Shown here piece by piece: positions 24,923 to 37,360 of a stretch of 64,000 nt of DNA. Source of the DNA: Amphiduros pacificus (Eukaryota > Annelida > Polychaeta > Phyllodocida > Hesionidae); contig OX439006.1 of assembly GCA_949316495.1 (NCBI GenBank), positions 48,835,939 through 48,899,938 of the forward strand, read 5' to 3'. Both the position numbers and the translations under genes were made by a program. The notes beneath the pieces were generated by a model. The model was not told where the DNA came from, did not search any database, and saw only the letters and a list, made by a program, of their open reading frames with translations. Numbering within the stretch: position 1 is the first letter of the stretch; every line of letters begins with the position of its first letter.

Positions 24923-25476
24923 GCAGAAACTTCTGTGGATGTTGGTGGATGTTCTGTGGATGTTGGTGGACAATCACAGAAGTTTCTGCAGACAGTGGCA
25001 GACAATCACAGAAGTTTCTGCAGATAGTGGCAGACAATCACAGAAGTTTCTTCAGATAGAGGCAGACAATCACAGAAGTTTCTGCAGATAGTGGAAGACA
25101 ATCACAGAAGTTTCTGCAGATAGTGGCAGACAATCACAGAAGTTTCTGCAGATAGAGGCAGACAATCACAGAAGTTTCTTCAGATAGAGGCAGACAATCA
25201 CAGAAGTTTCTGCAGATAGTGGAAGACAATCACAGAAGTTTCTGCAGATAGTGGCAGACAATCACAGAAGTTTCTGCAGATAGAGGCAGACAATCACAGA
25301 AGTTTCTGCAGATAGAGGCAGACAATCACAGAAGTTTCTGCAGATAGTGGAAGACAATCACAGAAGTTTCTGCAGATAGTGGCAGACAATCACAGAAGTT
25401 TCTGCAGATAGAGGCAGACAATCACAGAAGTTTCTGCAGATAGAGGCAGACAATCACAGAAGTTTCTGCAGATAAT
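24923..25476. repeat. 32-bp minisatellite with four-unit higher-order pattern
   Basis: Sixteen units in exact 32-base register from 24969 start GACAATCACAGAAGTTTCTG. Unit ends cycle as AGGCA, TGGAA, TGGCA, AGGCA: copies 3-6, 7-10 and 11-14 repeat the same order, a 128-base higher-order unit. CTTCAG replaces CTGCAG in copies 3 and 7 only. Just left, 24923-24937 is an inverted copy of the core (GCAGAAACTTCTGTG), followed by a GTGGATGTTG doublet. Confidence 0.95.
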
Positions 25477-25754
25477 AGGCATACCACGTGGTCAAACAAC
25501 ATGTCCCGTGTCATTCTCCACTTGTAAATCACAGACTCGGGAATGCCATGTTTTGGCGAACTTTTGCTGAACCCTAGATCACAATGATCCTCATGCAGGG
25601 AGATATTTCCTTGTTTCACAGGTGATCATATTTTTTTATAAACACTCACAATGATCACCTCAATGAAGTTTCCATGACATAATATTCTCCGGTAACTCCA
25701 TGCTTTCCCTGTAATCCTCCATGTATTCCAGTTTGGAGATGTCAGAACTGAGGT

Positions 25755-25775
25755 GTGTGTGTATATATATATATA
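25755..25775. repeat. Short (GT)n(AT)n tract
   Basis: A brief GTGTGTGTATATATATATA tract, followed by an acceptor-like GTATTGCAG. Confidence 0.8.
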
Positions 25776-26480
25776 GTATTGCAGTATGGAGTAAGTGACC
25801 TCACTCCACGATTTCTCCTTCCCAACTACTGCCGAGGGAGGCCGCTTGTTTGTCCATGCAGTGACACTCTCCACGCAGACATCCCATGCACACATCACTC
25901 ACGGACTGCCATTCAGTACTGCTGGGAGCATGCTAAAACCATCATGCACCCCTGCATGCCACTAAACCCTGGCCATCACAGAGGTCTGGCACACCCAGCC
26001 TCCTCCTGCCAGCCTATAATGTGTAATGAAAAGCCCATGAACAGTGATGCAGAGTTTTACAACTTCCATGAAAATGCCTATCCTTTTGCACACACACTCC
26101 AGACTGTGGTCACACTTAGTTTTTCACCAAATTACCCTCCACTACGAGTGCACCAGAGCACCCCCAATTTATCTGCACCCCACACCGGGACATGCCCTGG
26201 TATCTTAGTACCCCCTCTCAGGGTAGCTAGTACCCCCTCTCAGGGTAGCGAGCAACATCAACTTGATCTCGACCATCTCATGGTATTGATTTGGTCAGAA
26301 TGTAAAGAAGTACTAAGTGGACCTACAGCGATGAACCATATATGTTTACCTATGTGCACAACTCTCACTTCTATGAATCCTGTCAATCACGTGACTCGTC
26401 TCCAAAAAATGCACAGAAAAAAAATAAAATCTATGAAAAAAAAGAGAAAAAAAAACACAGGAAGAGAACAAGGTGAATAG
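25755..26480 (+). other. Longest stop-free frame not made of repeats; coding status doubtful
   Basis: This frame is open for 241 codons, but it begins with GTG; the first in-frame ATG is at 25944, leaving about 178 residues. The product is rich in His, Pro, Cys and Ser and ends in a Lys/Arg run from an A-rich tract (about 26405-26460). It holds a 23-bp duplication near 26205-26250 and shows no domain, signal peptide or membrane segment I recognise. A frame this long is rare by chance at this base composition, which is why it is recorded. The residue mix looks like translated CA-rich non-coding DNA. Confidence 0.12.
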
Positions 26481-26740
26481 AAATCAAGGTAAAACCAGAA
26501 TTAATCATTGGGCACTGTTGCCGAGTGGTGAAATGCTTGGAGCACCTGAGAGGTGCGGGCAGGTAATATAAGGTGGATGATGATGAGGATGCTGGTGATG
26601 GAGGAGAGCAGCTGGTCCGGAGGCTGGTGTTATCTCTGCCTACATCTATAGGTGTGTCTGTGCCAGCATCAATAGATCCACACCAGATAACAGCTCACAA
26701 CCAAACTCCATACTTCCTCATACTTTAGTCCTCTATCTCA

Positions 26741-27431
26741 GCTCCAATCTCCCCCTAGACATCCCCATACCCCCTGAGCTCAAATCTCCCCTAGATGTCC
26801 CCATATCCCCTGAGCTCACATCTCCCCCTAGATATCCCCATACCCCCTGAGCTCACATCTCCCCCTAGACGTCCCCATATCCCCTGAGCTCACATCTCCC
26901 CCTAGACATCCCCATACCCCCTGAGCTCAATCTTCCCCTAGACATCCCCATACCCCCTGAGCTCCAATCTCCCCTAGATATCCCCATACCCCCTGAGCTC
27001 CAATCTCCCCTAGATATCCCCATACCCCCTGAGCTCCAATCTCCCCCAGATATCCCCATACCCCCTGAGCTCAAATCTCCCCCTAGATATACCCATACCC
27101 CCTGAGCTCAAATTTCCCCCTAGACGTCCCCATACCCCCTGAGCTCCGATCTCCCCTAAACAACCCCATACCCCCTGAGCTCAAATCTCCCCTAGACATC
27201 CCCATACCCCCTGAGCTCAAATCTCCCCTAGACATCCCCATACCCCCTGAGCTCAAATCTCCCCCTAGACATCCCCATACCCCCCCGAGCTCCAATCTCC
27301 CCCTAGATTTCCCCATACCCCCTGAGCTCAAATCTCCCCTAGACATCCCCATACCCCCTGAGCTCAAATCTCCCCCTAGACTTCCCCATACCCCCTGAGC
27401 TCAAATCTCCCCCGAGATGTCCCCATACCCC
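26741..27431. repeat. 36-bp C-rich minisatellite, about 19 copies
   Basis: Units share CCCCATACCCCCTGAGCTC followed by AAATCTCCCC and CTAGACAT, with one- to two-base length changes that shift frame. The minus strand is G-rich (S-S-G-G-M-G repeats in translation). Not a gene. Confidence 0.94.
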
Positions 27432-27434
27432 ATT

Positions 27435-28640
27435 CACCTTTTAATAAATCTTATTTTTCCCAGGTGCTCAATTTTTGGCCCATTCTTTTCCCTTTCAATT
27501 GTCTCCATTTTGAGCATCTATTTCCCAAATAATTTCTTCCATTATTTCTGTCTATTTCTCCCCTCAATATTCATTTGGACCTATTCTCACATAATTTTCC
27601 CCCTTTATTTCATTTTATCCCCCTCATATATTCATACATTTTTTCTCATTCTGATACAGAAAAAACCAAAACAAGCCTCATAATTCATAAACGTGGCCCC
27701 TATCTCTTCGGCAGGTCATTCACTGGTCTCCTATTCCAGCAAACTGAATATCTCCCCTCTCCCACCTCAAACTTGCTAATCTCAACTTTGCCCTGTTTAC
27801 GATTCTGAGCATGATTGCAGATAAAAGATCCCTCGGCCTGGCACCTCGGCCTGGCACATAGGTATATGCTTTTACAATTGGCTTACTGACATACTTACTG
27901 GATCTAAATATCAAGCCACAAACGATTCTCGTGTTCCTGGTGTATAAAACCACGCCACTTGCGAAATACCATGGCTTTTATCAACATATTGTCAGCTGTG
28001 TCTAATAAACTGAGTAACTCTCTTTTCATAGAAGCAAAAATTACATCTCACTTTGTTATTTTGCGATTAAAACTCCTTTGATTATCAAATATTCAGTTTG
28101 AATCTAATAACAACGACTGTGTATCATATAAAATTAAACGCCAAGATTTCATTAACATGAGGAGTGTGATTATCAGGTATCATTATGGGATTGACCTCAA
28201 TGTTTGGGTCTGTGTTAATCTAACTCCAGTCTACCCTGATCCCTCATCAATCCTCAGATCCCAAACACCTTAATCCTCTGATCTCCTTTCAGCTTATCCT
28301 CAGCTTATCCCTCTGTCCCATATCCCTAACTGTATCTCCTCCAAATTCCCCCTTTTCTCACCATTCTATCTTTTTTTCACACATCCATTATATGATAATC
28401 ATACTATTTTTTGTTGGTCCATTATATCATAACAGGAGTACATAAATACATCTTTATGTGTTCTCGATAATAATCATACTATTTTTTTGTTTGTCCCTTA
28501 TATGATAAATTTGATAATAATAATATTTTTTCATTGGTCCATTATATAATAATCACACATTTTTGTTTTTCATCCAGTGTTGCTATGATCACATACACTG
28601 GTGATGAATCACGGAAGATGCTGCACTTTTCTCATCTTTA
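27435..28640. other. AT-rich DNA with imperfect repeats
   Basis: Contains three diverged copies of a CATTATATGATAATCATACT phrase at about 28387-28560, joined by T-runs. No gene recognised. Confidence 0.4.
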
Positions 28641-28650
28641 CATGAGATAA

Positions 28651-28793
28651 CTCACAATGCTTGAGGTGTGAAAAATGTTATACAGTCCGGTCCTAGCCAA
28701 TCATGATCATATAGAGTCACGCACTATGGCCATGCAATGCCTTATAGGGTCACGCATATGCTTGATCATGTGGACATTTAGCCATATATACAT
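28651..28793 (+). mobile_element. TA-tailed dispersed repeat, copy A (SINE- or MITE-like)
   Basis: A 140-base block from CTCACAATGCTTGAGG to TTTAGCC matches 31101-31234 over its whole length with scattered substitutions, and both end in a TA tract. No internal polymerase III boxes or transposase coding were found, so the class is open: a short non-autonomous DNA element or a SINE ending in a TA microsatellite. Confidence 0.7.
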
Positions 28794-28800
28794 ATATATA

Positions 28801-28966
<166 letters not shown>

Positions 28967-28969
28967 GTA

Positions 28970-29700
28970 GTGTCTCTATAATTTCACCTGGTCATGATAG
29001 CAGCTATTTTAGACAGTTATAAGACAGGCCCCAGACTGGAGATCCATTTACTGTGTTCACCACAATATCTACACTGCTCATTAAAAAAATACTTATAAAT
29101 ACAAGTTTTACTCATTAGTTCTAAGTCTAAAAAGCTATATTCACTTATACAGAAAAGTTCACAGACACATTGAATTTCAGCTTAAAGGGATATCATACTT
29201 TTAAAACCATTAAAAAAAATTTGACAAAAATATTTTTATACGATATGTTCAAACAAAGTGCAAGATAAGGTAAGAAAGATAATAGCATCCCAGATATCTG
29301 TGGATATATAGAAGTAGGAAATACAGGGAAGATGGGATCAATACTGTCAATGGGAAGATCCTGGTGAAGATGACTCATATTATCTGCTTCACTGTCATCT
29401 ATATAGAATTGTACACTTTCTTCATTATCTCTGCGTGCCAGCACCCATTAATGCTTGGCAAGAACGTGACTCAAAATCGCAACAAATTATCGGGCACGAC
29501 CGAAGAACAGTAAGAGATGGAGTTAGCCTCAGCATTAATTAACACCTGATGGTGTAACAGACGTGTAGCATAAACCACTCCATGGCCAAGATAAACACAC
29601 AAATAATGGCAGGCTCCGGCAGTCTGTTTGTCCTCTCATAGCTCCGCAGAACTGTAATAATATGCAAGTGCCCCCTGTAATATAAGCTGCTACCACGGCC
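28970..29700. other. Unique non-coding DNA
   Basis: AT-rich spacer between the (TA)n tract and the 20/24-bp array. The 83-codon minus frame (29193-29444) lacks splice sites and domains. Confidence 0.4.
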
Positions 29701-29707
29701 AATATCT

Positions 29708-30093
29708 GCACCCACTGACACTCCAGTATCCCCACTGACTGACACTCCAGTATCCCCACTGACTGACATTCCAGTATCCCCACTGACTGACACTCCAGTA
29801 TCCCCACTCACTGACACTCCAGTATCCCCGCCCACTGACACTCCAGTATCCCCGCCCACTGACACTCCAGTATCCCCACTGACTGACACTCCAGTATCCC
29901 CACTGACACTCCAGTATCCCCACTGACTGACACTCCAGTATCCCCACTGACTGACACTCCAGTATCCCCACTGACACTCCAGTATCCCCACTGACACTCC
30001 AGTATCCCCACTCAGTGACACTCCAGTATCCCCACTCAGTGACACTCCAGTATCCCCACTGACTGACACTCCAGTATCCCCACTCAGTGACAC
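29708..30093. repeat. 20/24-bp minisatellite, about 17 copies
   Basis: Units CACTCCAGTATCCCCACTGA come in 20-base form or with an extra CTGA (24 bases); two use CGCCCA. Overlapping minus frames (S-V-S-G-D-T-G-V) stay open only because of the repeat. Confidence 0.94.
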
Positions 30094-30575
30094 TCATGCA
30101 TGGTGGAACATTTGAACCATTTTAAGGTATCATTGGCATTTGATCCCAAACAAAAAGAACAAACAGTTAGAAGAAGTATGCACAACTCAATTTCAAAGCC
30201 TGAGGATTAACTGAGAATATTGTGAGATCATGAGGTAGGCTGTTCCCATTAGGAGCAGAGCTGCTTTAAGAGCCCTGTACCATGGGGAACAGCAATGAGA
30301 AATGCCAACTGTTTTAGTGATCTGGTATAAAACGGCAGCGGATGAGGTAAACTTTGGATCAGAACCTTGCAGAGACCAGATCATCAGAAACATGCAAGGC
30401 TTGCAGAGAGCTCATGTCTTGCAGATTGCAATGCATGATGGGAAGATTGGGCTTGTTTGCCCCCGAAACTGCATTACAAATCTTGTCCAGCTGCATAAAC
30501 ACACTTCCTGCACAAGTTGGCTTCCCTCTGAAAACAAAGGGCATGCCAGGGTCACATAGAGAATTGGGGTAAGCT

Positions 30576-30833
30576 GGAAGGGGTGCCAGACAACCAGGCC
30601 GAGGGTACCGCAGGCCATGGAAGGGGTGCCAGACAACCAGGCCGAGGGTACCGCAGGCCATGGAAGGGATGCCAGACAACCAGGCCGAGGGTACCGCAGG
30701 CCATGGAAGGGGTGCCAGACAACCAGGCAGAGGGTACCGCAGGCCATGGAAGGGGTGCCAGACAACCAGGCAGAGGGTACCGCAGGCCATGGAAGGGGTA
30801 CCAGACAACCAGGCAGAGGGTACCGCAGGCCAT
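30576..30833. repeat. 43-bp minisatellite, six copies
   Basis: Copies start at 30576, 30619, 30662, 30705, 30748 and 30791 (GGAAGGGGTGCCAGACAACC). Copies 1-3 have GGCCGAGGG and copies 4-6 GGCAGAGGG, so the array grew from two founders. Each copy holds a GGTACC. Confidence 0.95.
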
Positions 30834-31100
30834 AGAAGGGCTTCTGTCTCTGTCCGACTTTTACCTGTACTGTCAGAACCTGACCTTGATGTAAAGAACC
30901 TGACTCTGACATGTCTGACAGATGTACAGGATTGCCGATGCCCTCTGCACCAATCAAAACCTGGCAGAAGCTAACCATGCACTGCTGTCACTTTTTGTGA
31001 GAAAAAATGCAGTTTATCTGTCAAATCTTTATTTGGTCATGCGTGAACACGATCTGATTAGATCAAAGCAAAGAGAAATTAGAGAATGCCCAACTAGTAT

Positions 31101-31386
<286 letters not shown>

Positions 31387-31389
31387 AAC

Positions 31390-32260
31390 CTCAAGAGTGA
31401 TTCAATATGCTATACAGGCTGCTCCCTCAAGGAATGTTTCTGCCACAGGGAGGAGGCAATATTTAGTAAGAAATGCGGACAGTCTTGGTGAGATGCAAAT
31501 AATCGGCTGGCATATGTCAATAATGACTTCTCCCTGCTTGTTGCTTGATGGTATGAATAATGGGAGATCCCCTCATCTCACATGAATGTGATGAGCATCG
31601 CATGGCTAGCGACAACCTGATGCTGCCGGCCAGGATTCTACCTGCAGTTAATCATATCATACAATAATATGAATAAACCCCCCAAAAAATACACAGAACA
31701 TGTGTCTGTCTTGACCAATTCATTCCAGTGAAACAATGTCATATGATAATGAATAAAATCATAATTATACCATGATCTGGTTTATTTTAAAATCATGTAA
31801 AAATTGGTTCACAATAAAACTCTGAGGACGAGGCATACATTTTTTCTACATCATTAAGTCTAAAATAACATCAAAATTTGAAAATTATATATTTATCACA
31901 GAGAAATATATAAATATATTTAGAAATAATAAAACATTGTGATATGATATTCCTGAGATAGATGATTCTTGAACTGTTATCGCCCTAATCTCGTATGTTA
32001 GATCAATGTCGGGTCACTCTGATAAGTAAGATTAATGCCTAATCCCTGCTGATCCTAATTAAGTCAATAATCTTTACCTAATTAGTGTAGAACATTATGG
32101 TGGCAACATTACATGGTGCTGCGTAACATGTAACTAGGACCTCAATCAATACCGTGCCATTATTGTACGTTACTATGATTCATTCACCTTACACCTCTAT
32201 AGTACAGGTAATCATACTTACATAATACCCAGGTAATCTATTGTCTTATCCAACCAAATA
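31390..32260. other. Unique non-coding DNA
   Basis: AT-rich, no gene or array recognised. Confidence 0.4.
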
Positions 32261-32271
32261 TTTATTGTCCA

Positions 32272-32540
32272 CAACAAGGTGGCGCTGTGATAGGTGGGAG
32301 GAGTGTTCAGAAATAAATAACTATTCAAGGAAACTGAGGTCCCAAACTTGAGGTCTTCGTCGGCCACAAGGTGGCACTGTGATACGAGGAAACGTGCTAT
32401 AATTTGAGGTCCCAAATTACCAAATATGAGGTCTTTTTTTATCAGTCACAAGGTGGCACTGTCATATGTAGGAGGAGTGTTCAGAAAAAAATAGCAACTA
32501 TTCCAAGAAATGTGCTGTAATTTGAGGTCCCAAACTAGCA
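32272..32540. repeat. Diverged repeat of about 90 bp, three copies
   Basis: CACAAGGTGGCACTGT-type starts at 32272, 32365 and 32447, each followed by GAGTGTTCAGAAA and/or TTTGAGGTCCCAAA. The divergence suggests an old array. A splice-like pair on the minus strand here falls inside the repeat and was not called. Confidence 0.75.
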
Positions 32541-32544
32541 GTAA

Positions 32545-34495
32545 CACTGTATGAAGACCCTTCTGTACATATTAACTATGTCGCAGCACGCTGCAGCTTT
32601 CAATCCCAAACGCCTCCTCTCTATGCCAAGCAAAATGTGTGAGGAAAATTACACTTTCCTTTTCTGACACCAAGCTCAGCATCCCTTAGGGCGCATTAAG
32701 GCATGAGATGCTATTATGCTAACTGGGAGGAATGTGAATGGCTTTGCCTCCCTGAGTAAAGCCCATGTTAGAAGGTGTCCGTAATCTGCTCTCTGCTCTC
32801 ATTACCAATAATATATTCTCTCCTCCCTTCAGCCGGTATATTCTACTGCTTCTAACCTTCTAAGTTATCATTTATCATGAACGTGGCAGGCGGACAAAAA
32901 AATATCTCTCATGGCACTTGAAGGTTTTGAAGCAGTTGATGTGATAATATCAGAGTCTGAGTACAGGAAGAAGCTGCCACAGGATTGAATAACCACCTGC
33001 CCACATTCTACACAGCCATCATATACCCCGCATTCATCTCATCACATCTCATCACATCTCATCATATCTCAACAGTTTTATCTCATTCTATACTACCTTC
33101 AATCTGTCTATTCCCATCTCCTCTGCCACTTCACTCACAAAAAAACTCTCCCATTAATAGTCAGTCAACCTCATTAAATCATTTTTTATCCAATGAGAAT
33201 GAAGAACAGGCCTATGTGCAGTGTGAGAGGAATATAGAGGAAGTAGGTCATCCTCCATCTTACCCAGGATGCATTTGTGTTTCCTCTTCCCCATTCTTCT
33301 GTCCACTGAGAGATATGTATGTGTGAATAGCCTGGGAATGTGTTTTAGTAGAGGCAGGTGATTATGAGACACTTGCTTCACAGTTTCCTATTGATAAGAG
33401 AATGTGTAGTTGATTACGATACAGATGAGCGGCAGAGAGTGATGGGCGATGAGTCTATTCTACATCAGGGTTTGGGACGTTATAATGGAGGACTTCTATT
33501 CGCTCTGATCACACTTTGTATGTTTGAGCTCCATTTCTCCAGACAATATCCGCTGCAACCTATCCCATCATGCCTTTCGTGATCAAAAGCCCTGCACTTC
33601 CTGTCCCTGATTGCTCAGGTGAAAACCCCAGCTCTGAAGCCGCCCAAAATACCCCGCCTTAAATAGTGTAAGCAGCATTTGGCAAGTGGAGCACTTTAGC
33701 CTTCTTTGAGGCGTGCGTTTCCGGCTGCTATGTTCTCACTGGGTGAATGCAATTGCCTTTGTGTGCGGCTCCGTAATTGTATTAGAAGTAATGTGCGGAG
33801 ATCAATAGCACAACTGACGAGACCTTCTCTCTACCAACACGCTGCTCCCTTGCTGCAAACTGTGAACACGTTAAAATGGCTGCTCCCATCAAAGTGGCAA
33901 ACCTGTAAAACACAAACTGCTCGTCTTTTCATCCTACCCACACCTGCTAGCTGTGAATTGATTCAATCAACTCAGTTCTAATCCCCAAAGGGAAAAAATC
34001 TTCACACAACAATGTATGTAAAGGAAGATATATTAGAGAGGGCTCAGGGCTGGATCTACAGCACAGTGTTTATCCACCTCTGTTGTGTCTTGTTAACTGA
34101 AAACATAAACACGCTACTATATATTTTCTGCATAAATGATTTTTTGCTTCAACATCTGCACATAATTTCTTGTCATTTTCCTAGTAGATTGACAACACTT
34201 TTTTCTATTTATTTTCAAAACAGAATACTTGTGCTGTATTTCTGAACTAGTCTTCCTGCAATAGAGTGATGTCAAGGTGCACCTGGACCTTTTCCCCTGA
34301 TGAGAAGCTAAACATCTTTCAACGATCACAAGCATGATGTTTTCCTGTGATAAGCAATAAGCCCTTTTCCCGTGATACACATATATTTGCATTTTTCGCA
34401 CAAAACATCTTAAATATTATAAGGAAGGTTTAAACTTGACTGTCTTGCAATTTTGAATTATGCTCACATTGCTCTCAATAAGGTAAATTTACATT
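32545..34495. other. Unique DNA with one denser block
   Basis: The block 33670-33990 (GAGGCGTGCG, GGCTCCGTAATTGTATTAG) is CpG-containing with homeodomain-like cores and could be regulatory. 33040-33072 is a short CATCTCATCA repeat. No exon supported. Confidence 0.35.
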
Positions 34496-34502
34496 CTCAC
34501 TA

Positions 34503-34700
34503 CCGACTGTCAGGTGAATGAGAATGTGGTGCTATTACTGACTGTCAGGTGAATGAGAATGTGGTGCTACTACTGACTGTCAGGTGAATGAGAATGTGGT
34601 GCTATTACTGACTGTCAGGCCTACAAGATTGAGTTTTGTTACTGCTTGTCAGGCTCGTGAGATTGCAGTCCAATTACTGACTGTCAGGCCTTTGAGACTG
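34503..34700. repeat. 35-bp tandem repeat, four clear plus two diverged copies
   Basis: GACTGTCAGGTGAATGAGAA starts at 34505, 34540 and 34575, with GACTGTCAGG again at 34610 and about 34680 and a diverged GCTTGTCAGG between. Confidence 0.9.
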
Positions 34701-35665
34701 TGCATTTTTAGTTGGCTATTAAGTCCTATTCCACTGCTCTGGTATATATTATGCTTCAGACCCTGTACTGCTGACCTCTGCCATTTGTCCATTTTATCAC
34801 TTCCTGTACCCACAATTCCCTGTGACTGTTCTGCAGCCGGTGGTATTGATTTGTTTTCATTGGTCAGACAATACTACACCAAGCACCCACAATTTGCCAT
34901 ATTGATATGCCATTTTCTCCACAAATCTGCACTTTTGTCCCGAGCTGCCTTCTGTGGCTCACAATAACAAGTTTTTCTTTTCCTCCTTGCTGCTTAATCT
35001 TGGGGGATGTCAGCTTCAAAATATGCAGCTGACAAAACGCCAAATGTTTTATGATTAGTCTCTGCATAAACAAATTGTCTCTTTAGGCCTGTTTCACTTC
35101 ACTTCAATTCAGCTGATAATTCCCAAGGCAAATATTCCAACAAAGTAATTAATGTATTCAGGACATTTCTATTGACATCATCTATCAAGCTCCCCCCATT
35201 TTATTTTTTGCAAATTAGCACTGTTTTCAAAAAGCCATAACAAATATGTTGGCATTCTACACATGTCTGGACATCAGGCTTTGTCACCACTGTACTGAAA
35301 ACTTCTGCCATTTGTACACAATGTCAATATGTCGACCAGAAAGCTGTTTGTGCCACCAAACTGTCGGGCTTAAACCGTTCTCATTGCCAGGCAATGTTGC
35401 TGGGAACTGCACACTCACAACAGATGTATGATCACCACTGGGGGAGTGTCAGGGCCGATACAGCGGTCGCTGATACCCTTTTCAGTTATTTTAGCTTTGC
35501 CGCTCTTCACCATAGAAGTAGATGGAAAAATCTCTTTCTGGGGTAATACCAGGGTCAGCAAAACAAGGGCCTTGTCAGTCAGAAGTCATCTGAAGCAAAT
35601 GGAAACTAGGTCCTTCCTTGTATATATCTGGTGCTTCCATTTCTGCAAGGGCCGTTGGGAATGAC

Positions 35666-35838
<173 letters not shown>

Positions 35839-37050
35839 CTTACCGTACACATAAACGTGCCCATTAACCCCTTACATCAATGAAAACAAGAATCCACTGC
35901 TTCCTTAAAGAAAATATCATTTTGCCAGGATGATTCATCATATTCGTATGTTTTTATAACATGTAAATGCCTTGTGTCGGTATGAATAACATTACTATGG
36001 AGGTCGGATGAGTAATGGTCGACATGTAATTCATTATGGATACCTCGCCATAGCCGTATATAGATATATGGTTATGTATTATAGATTGCCATGTGGCGAT
36101 GGACGTGTGAAAATTACAACTGAAATCATGCAAAACGGGGCGAGAGAAATAGCCAATGTACATGACTGAAGCCGATGAATAAAAATCTCATTTTGATAGG
36201 TAAATGAGATCTGACATAGATGGCGTGCTAGGCCATGATAATACAGCAACATTTTACCCATAATACACTTACCCCTTCCTTTATTGGACCCCAAACACCT
36301 ATGCCTCTAAAATATTTACAAAATAAATACCTTTCATATAGATTTACATTAGGAGCTGTTGTGTTATTACGAATGGTCGGGCAAATTCTATTCATATCGC
36401 CTTCATGAAATTTTAAGCAGACATGGTCCCTCACTGCCAGTGCTGAGTGAAGGTAGGGGTACCCTTGGGTATTCTCGCGCAATGCCATATAAATTGTCCA
36501 AGGTCGTAATGGACATATTAATACAGTGTTGACCAGTACAGGAGCAAATGGCTGATGACACATCCACATCCTGAACTAAGCCTGACAATTGTTTGTCAGG
36601 GTCAGCTGATCATCTGACTGCCGATAAATTGATACCACTTTTATGTGTCAAATCTCATAATGACAGGCCTCAAGTCAGCTGGGTCATCTACAATTTTCAT
36701 ATATCTACTCTACAATATGCTGCAAAAAGTCACATCTCAAAAGTCATACATCAGCAACAAAACTTTTTTAGTAAAAATAAATGTTCCTTTTTTGGCTAAT
36801 TCCTTATTTTGGCTATTGTGTTTTTATTTGTTGAGGATGCAGAGGTCAGTTGAGTCTGCTGCTGTCTTGGTCACAGGATGTTTTGCTGTGTCACGTTCCA
36901 TTCCATAATGTAAAATCCTAAACTCACTTACAAGTTTATGTTGTTAAACTTCTCTGAACTCACAGTAACAGTAATTAGGTTTTCTATGATTTCTTTTTCT
37001 TCTGCAAACATCAGCCTTGTATTAGGATAACTATATTACTTGGGAGCTCG

Positions 37051-37064
37051 AGGTCACGTGACCT
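37051..37064. promoter_or_regulatory. Palindromic E-box, CLEAR-like
   Basis: A perfect 14-base palindrome AGGTCACGTGACCT contains GTCACGTGAC, the CLEAR/MiT-family (TFEB, MITF) E-box, and also two inverted AGGTCA half-sites typical of nuclear receptors. It lies 290 bases from the best CTCF-like site. Function is inferred from the motif only. Confidence 0.3.
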
Positions 37065-37347
37065 TTCCAAGGGTCAGTTAAAGATAAGACCTTGCTTGAC
37101 TGTCCAAGAAAGCATGAACTGCCATCACATTATTCAAAAGATGATTTTAAATTAACAACAACTTAGTTCTAAAATTCAAGAGTGTGTCTATTCACCTTTT
37201 CACATTTAATGATATGGACTTCTAAAAGGTCACTAGGTCAACAAGTTAGATCAAGCTCGCTTGCTAATTACTGGCTGCACCATGCATGATCCACAGGTTG
37301 TTAACAATGCATGCTAATGTATCTTACTCATTTCCTATCCACTGCCA

Positions 37348-37360
37348 CGCCCCCTGGTGG
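37348..37360 (-). promoter_or_regulatory. CTCF-like core site (13/13)
   Basis: The minus strand reads CCACCAGGGGGCG, a full match to the CTCF core in its commonest vertebrate form. It overlaps a possible 54-nt exon-like unit (37328-37381) bounded by TTTTCACAG and GTAAGATAC, which I regard as chance. Confidence 0.4.

Noticed and set aside
26512-26570. tRNA-Leu/Ser-like A box (TTGCCGAGTGGTGAAATGC)
   Set aside because: No B box or cloverleaf follows. Not called as an RNA gene or SINE.
26865-27367. Gly/Ser/Met-rich minus-strand frames
   Set aside because: By-products of the 36-bp array, interrupted wherever the unit length shifts.
29535-30097. Minus-strand frames of up to 184 codons
   Set aside because: They are the 20/24-bp array; three frames are open together.
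30359-30978. Frames of up to 188 codons around the 43-bp array
   Set aside because: Unit length is not a multiple of three, so the array cycles through frames. The apparent protein is repeat plus chance extension.
32218-32415. Minus-strand exon-like unit with GTAAGTATG donor
   Set aside because: The acceptor side lies inside the diverged 90-bp repeat, so its pyrimidine tract is repeat sequence.
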